Assembly (NCBI GenBank): GCA_964431365.1
Contig: CAYSJJ010000105.1
Span: 1-9,058 of the forward strand
Direction: 5' to 3'
Origin: Geomobilibacter sp964431365
GTDB lineage: Bacteria > Desulfobacterota > Desulfuromonadia > Geobacterales > DSM-12255
Length of the DNA stretch: 9,058 nucleotides
Below, piece by piece: positions 1 through 5,265 of this stretch (position 1 is its first letter; each line of letters begins with the position of its first letter). The notes under the pieces are model-generated. The model did no database searches. It had not been told where the DNA came from and saw only the letters and a list, made by a program, of their open reading frames with translations. The position numbers were made by a program, and so were the translations under genes.

Positions 1-97
1 GTCGCACCCGCAGCAAGCTTCGAGGGAGGCGTAGCAGCGCTACGCCGCACCGAGGGGCTTGCGAGGACGGCGGCGAGATGGCTGTTTTTCAGCAACC
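1..97. repeat. Palindromic intergenic repeat-like element (left part cut by window edge)
   Basis: A perfect 8-bp inverted repeat, GGCGTAGC at 28-35 and GCTACGCC at 39-46, encloses a 3-base loop. A second pair, GCAAGC at 13-18 and GCTTGC at 57-62, sits on nearly the same axis, and CGAGGG occurs at 21-26 and again at 51-56. The segment ends in a T-run followed by CAGCAAC (84-96). This block resembles repeated intergenic sequences I associate with Geobacter genomes, but that is memory and I could not check it. It contains the in-frame ATG at 78, which is a reason to doubt that codon as the start of the following gene. Confidence 0.5.
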
Positions 98-110
98 GCT
101 CGGAGACGAA

Positions 111-845
111 ATGGCACAACCGTGGAAGACCATAGAGAGTATCACGACGAATGACGGTGTCCTGGAGCTGCGGCAGCGGGGCGAGCGGGATTTCCTGATC
201 ACGGTGGGGGGGCTGGTCCTCATGAACAGTTCCGCCCACCGTTCCGAGGTGGCCCTCGGTGCCCGGGCCTGTGCACCTCTGGCGAACCATCCGGTTCCGC
301 GGGTGCTGGTGGCAGGCCTTGGCATGGGATACACCCTCCGGGCGGTCCTCGATGCCCTCCCGGCCACGGCCCGGGTCGTGGTGGGGGAGTTGAACCCGGT
401 GGTCGTGGAGTGGTGCCGCGGCCCCCTTGCTCAACTCACCGCGGGCGCCGCCGACGATCCGCGGGTGACCGTGACGATCGCCGACGTCGCCGCAATCATC
501 CGGGACGCGGCTGCCAGCGGGGAGCGCTTCGATGCCGTGGTGCTCGATCTCTACACCGGCCCCCACGCCGGTTCCCATAAGCGTGACGATCCTCTTTACG
601 GCAGCCGGGCCATCGAGCAGACCAGGGCCGCCCTCAGCCCCGGCGGGATATTTGCCGTCTGGGGCGAGAACTACGATGCCGGCTTTGTGGATCGTCTGCG
701 CAGCGCCGGGTTCACGGTGGAGAGCGACCGGCCGGGCCGGGGAGGGCTGCGTCACGTGATCTATGTTGCGGCGTTGCCGGCTTCCGGGGGGAGCACGCCC
801 CGTGGCGGGCGTCGTGACACCGGCAGGGGAACCCCCCGTGGTTGA
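111..845 (+). CDS. Spermidine synthase-fold SAM-dependent methyltransferase-like protein
   Basis: This is a 244-residue cytoplasmic protein with a Rossmann SAM-binding fold of the spermidine synthase type. Motif I is GLGMGYT (residues 69-75), followed by the acidic strand-2 end ELNP (E93) and AD at 124-125, where adenine contacts are expected. VVLDLYTGP (143-151) stands where true aminopropyltransferases carry their catalytic aspartates, and the usual DSTDP-like signature is missing. It is therefore probably not a polyamine synthase, and its substrate is unknown. I chose ATG 111 because GGAG at 102-105 lies 5 bases upstream. An in-frame ATG at 78 would add 11 residues but lies inside a repeat-like element. 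The last 20 or so residues are a Gly/Arg/Pro-rich tail unlike the compact fold. The gene overlaps the next one by 8 bp, so the two are likely translationally coupled. Confidence 0.8.
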   Translation: MAQPWKTIESITTNDGVLELRQRGERDFLITVGGLVLMNSSAHRSEVALGARACAPLANHPVPRVLVAGLGMGYTLRAVLDALPATARVVVGELNPVVVEWCRGPLAQLTAGAADDPRVTVTIADVAAIIRDAAASGERFDAVVLDLYTGPHAGSHKRDDPLYGSRAIEQTRAALSPGGIFAVWGENYDAGFVDRLRSAGFTVESDRPGRGGLRHVIYVAALPASGGSTPRGGRRDTGRGTPRG

Positions 846-1158
846 GATCAGGGAGACGGATATCAGGGTGGAGTTCTACCGGGCTTCCGGTCCCGGCGGT
901 CAGCACCGGAACACCACCGACTCGGCGGTGCGGATCCGCCATCTCCCCACCGGCATCGTGGCACAGGCGAGCGAGAGCAGGTCCCAGGCCCAGAACCGGG
1001 AGGTAGCCATGGAGCGGCTCCGGGCGGCGCTGGAGAAGCGGGAGCGGAAGGTGAAGAAGCGGGTTGCCACCAAGGTGCCGAGGAGTGCGCGTGAAAAGAG
1101 GTTGACCGAGAAGAAGATGCTTTCGGAGCGGAAAAAGCTGCGGAGGGTGACGGAGTAG
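838..1158 (+). CDS. Short ArfB-like peptide chain release factor family protein (GGQ domain)
   Basis: The 106-residue product carries the release-factor signature GPGGQ (residues 18-22) followed by HRNTTDSAVRIRHLPTG, which is the peptidyl-tRNA hydrolysing domain. A strongly basic Lys/Arg C-terminal tail begins around residue 65. Stop-codon recognition domains are absent. In ArfB (YaeJ) and mitochondrial relatives, the GGQ domain plus a basic tail that inserts in the mRNA channel frees stalled ribosomes, and that role is inferred here. E. coli ArfB is about 140 residues, so this is a compact version. The GTG at 838 is preferred because AGGGGA (825-830) lies 7 bases upstream and the protein then begins right before the conserved domain. 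GTG 814 or the in-frame ATG-type start at 763 would add unrelated residues out of the preceding gene. The start overlaps the methyltransferase stop. Confidence 0.82.
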   Translation: MVEIRETDIRVEFYRASGPGGQHRNTTDSAVRIRHLPTGIVAQASESRSQAQNREVAMERLRAALEKRERKVKKRVATKVPRSAREKRLTEKKMLSERKKLRRVTE

Positions 1159-1194
1159 GCATTGACTCATGGCGCGATGGGGCGACGGTGGTTC

Positions 1195-1349
1195 CGTTGG
1201 GCAGGGGGACCCGGTTCCGCTCACGCCACGCGATTTGGCCGCGGTGGACCTTCCACCGTTTTGCTACCCTCGGACATCGGAGCCGGTTAGTTGCCTGCCG
1301 GCCGCGTGAATCGCGCAGCATTCGCTCCACCGGATCCCCCTGCCCAACG
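1195..1349. repeat. 155-bp imperfect palindrome with 21-bp terminal inverted repeats (MITE-like)
   Basis: The left arm 1195-1215 and right arm 1329-1349 are reverse complements at 20 of 21 positions, the only mismatch being C1210 against T1335's partner in the core GGGGGAYCCGG. Inside, CGCGATT (1229-1235) pairs with AATCGCG (1309-1315). Both pairs share the axis at 1272, with 13-base gaps on each side, so this is one continuous imperfect palindrome. GGTGGA and TCCACC (1243-1257) form a further small hairpin inside. No transposase is encoded. It fills most of the gap between the ArfB-like gene and the next start codon and would fold into a long hairpin in the transcript. Confidence 0.75.
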
Positions 1350-1381
1350 TATGGTGCATTATTCCAGTGCACGGAGAGACG

Positions 1382-1837
1382 ATGCAGTCGACGTCCAGCC
1401 TTACCATAACCTGGCAGAAGCCCGACATCGGCGAGGAAGAGTGGGAGTTTCACAAACACCCCGCCAAGCAGGAGTATTACCGGCGTCACGGAATCTGCTG
1501 GGAGCTGCTCGTGGCGGCCTTTGAGGGGGGGCGGCTGGAGCAGTATCCCCGGTCGGACCGGATTCTCGGGATGCCGGTCCTCCTCTCCTACGACACCTAC
1601 GACGACTATGCCAACTATTTGGCCAAGGCGAAGCGGGGCTACCGTCTGAACTACAACCGGATGGAGGAGGCGCTGCAGCGCAGCGGCAGGCTGACCCTGC
1701 CTGCGCCCATCGTCCTGGCCAGCCGCGGCGAGGCGCTCCTCTTCTCCGGTTACCGGCGTCTCTGCCTTGCCTGGAACTACGGCATGGTGCCGTATGTCTG
1801 GCTGGTGGAGTTGGATACATTGGAAGCCGGCAGTTGA
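1382..1837 (+). CDS. Small hypothetical protein with a possible ParB/Srx-like C-terminal motif
   Basis: I do not recognise this 151-residue soluble protein with confidence. It is rich in Tyr, Trp and Arg, with no signal peptide or membrane segment. Near the C-terminus, PAPIVLASRGEALLFSGYRRL (residues 107-127) followed by A130 and VPYVWLVEL (136-144) resembles the strand, then Gly-x-[HR]-R-[LM], then strand pattern of ParB/sulfiredoxin-like domains. This is only a pattern match, and the rest of the protein does not obviously fit. ATG 1382 is preferred over the in-frame GTG 1367 because GGAG at 1373-1376 stands 5 bases before it. The gene is flanked on both sides by palindromic elements. The right element begins inside its last codons and supplies the TGA stop, so the C-terminus may have been changed by insertion. 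Confidence 0.7.
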   Translation: MQSTSSLTITWQKPDIGEEEWEFHKHPAKQEYYRRHGICWELLVAAFEGGRLEQYPRSDRILGMPVLLSYDTYDDYANYLAKAKRGYRLNYNRMEEALQRSGRLTLPAPIVLASRGEALLFSGYRRLCLAWNYGMVPYVWLVELDTLEAGS

Positions 1838-2008
1838 AGGTATCCAAAGAGAGCGACTTTCCCCGAAGCGTCGTGCTCTAGGTGAAATGGAGCGTTAAAC
1901 AGCCGGAGTGTCTGAGCCCGCAGGGCGAGTTTTCCGGCTGTAGCGAAATGAGCCGTAGAGCCACAACTGAAGGGGAATCGGAGCGAACGTGGGTACCTTC
2001 AACTGCCG
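1828..2008. repeat. 181-bp imperfect palindrome with 18-bp terminal inverted repeats (MITE-like)
   Basis: The arms 1828-1845 (CGGCAGTTGAAGGTATCC) and 1991-2008 are reverse complements at 17 of 18 positions. Further pairs share the axis at 1918: TTCCCC 1859-1864 with GGGGAA 1972-1977, and GCTCTA 1875-1880 with TAGAGC 1956-1961. Two bases off the axis, ACAGCCGGA 1899-1907 pairs with TCCGGCTGT 1933-1941, topped by GCCC 1916-1919 with GGGC 1923-1926. The whole can form a long branched hairpin or cruciform. There is no coding capacity for a transposase and no obvious target duplication. The left arm contains the stop codon of the preceding gene and the right arm ends 24 bp before the Nramp start. 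Confidence 0.8.
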
Positions 2009-2032
2009 AATCTATGATGGACGGGACGACGG

Positions 2033-3298
2033 ATGGTGATGGCGAAGCGGGCGACATATTTCGGTCTGAAGGAGAAGCATTGGGCCGTTGTCTCGGACAT
2101 TCTGAAATACGTCGGCCCCGGCCTGCTGGTGACCGTGGGGTTCATCGACCCGGGAAACTGGGCCGCGAACGTGGCAGCCGGTTCGCTCTACGGCTATCGC
2201 CTCCTCTGGATGGTGAGCCTCTCCACCCTGATGCTCATCCTCCTCCAGCACAACGCCGCCCACCTGGGGATCGTCACCGGCACCTGCCTTGCCGAGGCGG
2301 CGACCAAGCATCTCCCCCCCTGGCTCTCCCGCACGGCGCTGGCCTCGGCCTGCCTGGCAGCGGCCGCCACGGCCATGGCCGAGCTCCTGGGCGGGGCCAT
2401 CGCCCTGCAGATGCTCTTCGGCCTCCCCATCGGCGTCGGCACCATTCTCCTGCTCTGCCTCGTGGTCTGGCTCCTGTTCGGCACGGTCTACCGGAAGCTG
2501 GAGCGCGCCATTATCGGGTTCGTCTCCCTCATCGGCCTTTCGTTCATCTTCGAGCTCTGGCTGGTCCACCTCGACTGGGGCGCCGCCACCGGCGGGTGGG
2601 TGACGCCGGCATTCCCCCCCGGGGCCATGCCGATCATCATGAGCGTGCTGGGGGCGGTGGTCATGCCCCACAACCTCTTTCTCCACTCCGAGGTCATCCA
2701 GAGCCGCCAATGGAACCGGGAGGAGGAGGCGGTGATCGTCCACCAGCTCAAGTTCGAGTTCATGGATACCCTCTTCTCCATGGGGGTGGGGTGGGCCATC
2801 AACAGCGCCATGATCCTGATGGCTGCCGCCACCTTCCACGCCAACCGGCTGCAGGTCACCGAACTCGCCCAGGCCGAGAGCATGCTCCGGCCGCTCCTGG
2901 GGAGCGCCGCTGCCGTCGTCTTCGCCTGTGCGCTCCTCCTGGCCGGGGTTGCCTCGTCCATCACCGCCGGCATGGCTGGCGGCAGCATATTTGCCGGCAT
3001 GTTCGGCGAACCGTTCAACAGCAAAGACCTCCACACCCGGGTCGGGATACTCTTGAGCCTCGTCGTCGGGGCCGGTGCGGTTTTTCTCGTGAAGAACCCC
3101 TTGCAGGGACTCATCCTGTCGCAGATATTCCTGAGTCTCCAGCTTCCCTGGACCATCTTCCTCCAGATCTCCCTCACCTCGTCTCGCCGGGTCATGGGGA
3201 GTCACGCCAATACCCCCTTCGGCAGCGTGATGCTCTGGAGCGTGGCGGCAATCGTGACGGTTCTCAATGTCATGCTGCTGATGGATTGGCTTGGCTGA
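2033..3298 (+). CDS. Nramp family divalent metal (Mn2+/Fe2+) transporter
   Basis: This 421-residue polytopic inner-membrane protein has the two Nramp signatures. DPGN at residues 39-42 in TM1 and MPHNLFLHS at 211-219 in TM6 contain the Asp, Asn and Met ligands for the metal in characterised family members, and the His of TM6 is also kept. About eleven hydrophobic segments follow, and the length is normal for MntH-type proteins. The TM6 methionine argues for a transition-metal carrier rather than a Mg2+ or Al3+ type. By family knowledge it would import Mn2+ or Fe2+ with protons. Starts at ATG 2033 or ATG 2039 (two residues shorter) are both possible, and neither has a strong ribosome site. It lies 24 bp after a large palindrome and 55 bp before the next gene. 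No MntR, Fur or Mn-riboswitch signature could be recognised. Confidence 0.9.
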   Translation: MVMAKRATYFGLKEKHWAVVSDILKYVGPGLLVTVGFIDPGNWAANVAAGSLYGYRLLWMVSLSTLMLILLQHNAAHLGIVTGTCLAEAATKHLPPWLSRTALASACLAAAATAMAELLGGAIALQMLFGLPIGVGTILLLCLVVWLLFGTVYRKLERAIIGFVSLIGLSFIFELWLVHLDWGAATGGWVTPAFPPGAMPIIMSVLGAVVMPHNLFLHSEVIQSRQWNREEEAVIVHQLKFEFMDTLFSMGVGWAINSAMILMAAATFHANRLQVTELAQAESMLRPLLGSAAAVVFACALLLAGVASSITAGMAGGSIFAGMFGEPFNSKDLHTRVGILLSLVVGAGAVFLVKNPLQGLILSQIFLSLQLPWTIFLQISLTSSRRVMGSHANTPFGSVMLWSVAAIVTVLNVMLLMDWLG

Positions 3299-3353
3299 AA
3301 TGCCATGGTCTTCTTAATCATCCGCGATAGACTGTTACCAGAGGGTATCCAAG

Positions 3354-3707
3354 ATGCGTAGGATTGTGTATGTTGTCGCAGTGGTGATGTTTTTTGCGCT
3401 TTCCCCAGCGGGTCGGGCCGACAGCGGCATCAAGGAGACCGGCAGGGAAGTGGGGCAGGGGTTCAGGAAGATCGGCAAGGAGACCGGTCAGGCCTTCAAG
3501 AAGGGTGGCAAGGAGGTGGGCCAGGCCTTCAAGGAGGGTGGTAAAGAGGTCGGCCAGGGGTTCAAGAAGATGGGAAAAGAGACCGGCCAGGCAGCGAAGA
3601 AAGAGAGCCGGTCGGCAGGCGAATGGTTCAGAGAGACCGGCAAAAAGACCGGTGAGGCATTCAGGCAGATGGGGCAGGATATCCGGAGATTTTTTACAGG
3701 AAGGTGA
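3354..3707 (+). CDS. Exported protein of eight 11-residue amphipathic repeats
   Basis: This 117-residue protein begins with a typical signal peptide: MRR, a hydrophobic run from residue 4 to 16, and probable cleavage after A22. The mature part is almost wholly eight 11-residue repeats starting at residues 30, 41, 52, 63, 74, 85, 96 and 107, with the pattern G-K-E-[VT]-G-Q-[AG]-F-K-x-x. The sixth and eighth copies are the most diverged. An 11-residue period with hydrophobic residues at positions 4, 7, 8 and 11 suits an amphipathic helix lying on a membrane, as known for alpha-synuclein and group 3 LEA proteins. This is an analogy of pattern, not proven homology. ATG 3354 has GAGGG at 3341-3345, 8 bases upstream. 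The stop codon lies inside the ribosome site of the RRM gene, so the two are probably one operon. Confidence 0.8.
   Translation: MRRIVYVVAVVMFFALSPAGRADSGIKETGREVGQGFRKIGKETGQAFKKGGKEVGQAFKEGGKEVGQGFKKMGKETGQAAKKESRSAGEWFRETGKKTGEAFRQMGQDIRRFFTGR
3441..3704 (+). repeat. Degenerate tandem 33-bp repeats (eight units) coding the 11-mers
   Basis: Eight 33-bp units run in frame through the exported protein gene. Short strings such as GGCAAGGAG, GACCGGCCAGG and GTGGGCCAGG recur at about 33-base spacing, with the centre (about 3474-3605) most alike. This suggests growth by tandem duplication followed by divergence. The repeat also keeps open a long leucine-rich reading frame on the other strand that I do not consider a gene. 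Confidence 0.75.
3698..3707 (+). promoter_or_regulatory. Ribosome binding site of the RRM gene overlapping the upstream stop codon
   Basis: AGGAAGGTGA ends 9 bases before ATG 3717 and includes the TGA stop (3705-3707) of the 11-mer repeat gene. Ribosomes ending one gene therefore stop on the initiation site of the next, which points to translational coupling. Confidence 0.7.
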
Positions 3708-3716
3708 CAACAACGC

Positions 3717-4043
3717 ATGGGCAAGCAACTGTATGTAACGAACATCTCATTTCAGGCAACCGAAGAGGATATCCACAAGCTCTTCTCCGTGGCGGGTACG
3801 GTGCGGACGATCAAGCTTTTGACCGATCCCGTGAGCGGCAAGTTCAAGGGGTGCGGTTTCGTGGAAATGGCGACCCTTGATGAGGCCAAAGAGGCGATCA
3901 ACTGCTGCGACGATGCCCTGCTGATCGACCGGACCCTGACGGTAGTGGAGGCAAGACCGCCAAAGCCAAAGGTCTTCCAACCCTACGTCAAAGGGGGCCC
4001 GAAGCAGGGGGGCGACCGTCGTTCCGGCAAGGGCCGGAAATAG
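3717..4043 (+). CDS. Small RRM-domain RNA-binding protein
   Basis: The 108-residue product is one RNA recognition motif plus a short basic tail. RNP2 is LYVTNI (residues 5-10) with its RNA-stacking aromatic Y6. RNP1 is KGCGFVEM (44-51), where F48 is kept but the first aromatic position is Cys46 and the last is Met51. The tail from about residue 82 is rich in Pro, Lys, Gly and Arg (KPKVFQPYVKGGPKQGG and then RRSGKGRK) and probably adds non-specific RNA affinity. Proteins of this size and form occur in cyanobacteria and several proteobacteria and are often linked to cold or stress response. The role here is not known. It follows the 11-mer repeat gene with a shared ribosome site and faces the response regulator gene tail to tail, with 28 bp between their ends. 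Confidence 0.9.
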   Translation: MGKQLYVTNISFQATEEDIHKLFSVAGTVRTIKLLTDPVSGKFKGCGFVEMATLDEAKEAINCCDDALLIDRTLTVVEARPPKPKVFQPYVKGGPKQGGDRRSGKGRK

Positions 4044-4071
4044 CCGGTCCGGCGCAGGAAGGGGCTGCTCC

Positions 4072-5028
4072 TCAGCCGAGCTTGACCCCCTTGATCGCTT
4101 CGTCCCCATCGGTACGGGCTTGCACGAGACAGCGTTGCGCCTGCTCCAGCAGGATCGGGGCCGTCATCCCTTCCTTGTCCTTGCTGGCGGTGAAGCCGGC
4201 CACGCCGAAGATGCCGCTCACCTTGATCTCGATGCCGTTGTGTATGACCGGCGTCGAGGCGATCCTGATCCGGAGCCGTTTGGCAAGGATTACCGCACCT
4301 GCCGCATCGGTCTCGGGCAGCACCACCACGAACTCGTCTTCCCCATAACGCGCCAGCCAGTCGACCTCCTTTCGCACCGATTCGGCAATGCAGCCGGCGC
4401 AGCTCTTCAATACCAGGTCGCGGACGAAATAGCCGTGGGTTGCTGTTACCTCCTTGGACCGGTTGATGCTGACCAGGATCAGGGAGAGGGAACGTTCGTA
4501 GCGATAGGCCCGCTTGATCTCGATGGGGAGCCGCTCGTCCATGAACCGGCGGTTGAAGATGCCGGTGAGCGGGTCGACCAGGGAGAGGTTCTTTACCTCG
4601 TCAAGGGCGCTTTTCAGGGATGTTTCCAGCTCTAGGATCCGCCGGGCGGTCTTCAGTCGCGTGACCAGTTCGGCCTGGTGGGCCGGCTTGATCAGGTACT
4701 CGTCGGCACCGGCATCCAGTCCGGAAATGATGTCGTTCTTGGAGTTCTGTGAGGTGAGGAGGATGAGGTAGGTGTAGCGGCCCGAGGCGTCGCTCCGGAT
4801 GGCCCGGCAGAGCTCCAGGCCGTCCATTTCCGGCATGACCCAGTCGGTCAGGACGATCGGGTAGTAGCCGGAGCGGAATATCTCCAGTGCCTGCCGGCCG
4901 TTCTCCGCCGTGACCACCTGGTAGCCGGCCGACTTCAGATTCGCTTCCAGCATCGTCCGAAGCAGCAGGTTGTCATCGACGACCAGGATCGGAAACTCGA
5001 ACTGCGTCTGGTGAGAATTGTCTGGCAT
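4072..5028 (-). CDS. REC-GGDEF response regulator with a degenerate GGDEF domain
   Basis: This 318-residue cytoplasmic protein has an N-terminal receiver domain (about 13-130) with a complete phosphorylation site: D18-D19, acceptor D62 in LTDWVMPEMDG, T92 and K114-P115. A helix (about 130-150) leads to a GGDEF domain that begins normally with DPLTGIFNRR (152-161). The core is altered. The usual metal-binding DxDxFK is SINRSK (187-192), the Asn and Asp that bind guanine are replaced by T195 and A196, and the signature is GEDEF (229-233). The inhibitory RxxD site reads KEVD (220-223). The receiver should still accept phosphate, but loss of the metal-binding Asp makes cyclase activity unlikely. 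It may bind a nucleotide or a partner protein. ATG 5028 has GAGGGA (5040-5035 on the minus strand) 6 bases upstream. No kinase gene is adjacent. Confidence 0.88.
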   Translation of the reverse strand: MPDNSHQTQFEFPILVVDDNLLLRTMLEANLKSAGYQVVTAENGRQALEIFRSGYYPIVLTDWVMPEMDGLELCRAIRSDASGRYTYLILLTSQNSKNDIISGLDAGADEYLIKPAHQAELVTRLKTARRILELETSLKSALDEVKNLSLVDPLTGIFNRRFMDERLPIEIKRAYRYERSLSLILVSINRSKEVTATHGYFVRDLVLKSCAGCIAESVRKEVDWLARYGEDEFVVVLPETDAAGAVILAKRLRIRIASTPVIHNGIEIKVSGIFGVAGFTASKDKEGMTAPILLEQAQRCLVQARTDGDEAIKGVKLG

Positions 5029-5147
5029 GGCGTGTCCCTCTGCATGCTATTTCGACAAGGGGCTCTGTTTCTTTAGGTGTCGCGTTTTGCCGGCTTGCCG
5101 ATTTGGCGAATTTGGAACCCCTGTTTTGCTCTCCGGTATACCAAGCG

Positions 5148-5173
5148 TTCCTAATGTAGGAAAATTCCTGATG
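5148..5173. promoter_or_regulatory. Operator-like inverted and direct repeats upstream of guaB
   Basis: TTCCTA-ATG-TAGGAA (5148-5162) is a perfect 6-3-6 inverted repeat. TTCCTGATG (5165-5173) then repeats TTCCTAATG (5148-5156) 17 bases on. The block lies 18 bases upstream of the candidate -35 box of guaB and between two divergent genes, a usual place for an activator or repressor site. The regulator is not known. Confidence 0.4.
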
Positions 5174-5191
5174 TTTATCTTTCCTTTTCGC

Positions 5192-5220
5192 TTGACTTGC
5201 TCCCCTCCCTGTACTAATTT
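5192..5220 (+). promoter_or_regulatory. Candidate sigma-70-type promoter of guaB
   Basis: TTGACT (5192-5197) matches the -35 consensus at five of six positions. With a 17-base spacer, TAATTT (5215-5220) is the best-placed -10 candidate, though it matches only three of six. The overlapping TACTAA (5212-5217) has a short 14-base spacer. The location, about 100 bp before guaB, would leave a leader that includes the hairpin at 5240-5265. Confidence 0.4.
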
Positions 5221-5239
5221 TCCCGGTTAACCATCAGGC

Positions 5240-5265
5240 GCTCCGAACGTGCAGATGTTCGGGGC
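5240..5265 (+). promoter_or_regulatory. Leader hairpin before guaB
   Basis: GCTCCGAAC (5240-5248) pairs with GTTCGGGGC (5257-5265), nine pairs with one G-T wobble, around an 8-base loop. No T-run follows, so it is not a standard intrinsic terminator. It may protect the mRNA or serve as a regulatory site. I could not match the leader to a known riboswitch. Confidence 0.45.

Noticed and set aside
1960..2032. Possible Mn-sensing yybP-ykoY riboswitch before the Nramp gene
   Set aside because: GAAGGGGAATCGG resembles only a few bases of the motif; the other conserved loop and pairing elements are missing and the bases belong to the palindrome.
2012..3205. Minus-strand open frame of 397 codons opposite the Nramp gene
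   Set aside because: Composition is Asp/Glu/Gly/His-biased as expected for the reverse of a hydrophobic GC-rich gene, with no motif or ribosome site that I could recognise.
1882..3330. Plus-strand open frame of 482 codons across the Nramp gene
   Set aside because: It is rich in Arg, Pro, Gly and His with no domain signature and is in a different frame from the clear Nramp protein; GC-rich coding DNA keeps such shadow frames open.
3343..3352. GGTATCCAA shared with the arm region at 1839-1848 as evidence of a further palindrome copy
   Set aside because: Only nine bases match and no inverted partner is present; chance is enough to explain it.
3318..3728. Minus-strand leucine-rich 11-residue repeat frame
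   Set aside because: Its periodicity is the mirror of the 33-bp repeats in the plus-strand gene, which has a signal peptide, a ribosome site and coupling to the next gene.
4063..4077. Intrinsic terminator between the converging RRM and response regulator genes
   Set aside because: GGCTG-CTCCT-CAGCC is only five pairs, overlaps the response regulator stop and has no T-run on either strand.
5028..5044. Sigma-54 promoter (TGGCGTG...CTGCA)
   Set aside because: The GG and GC elements are 11 bases apart instead of 10, and the motif points into no plus-strand gene nearby.
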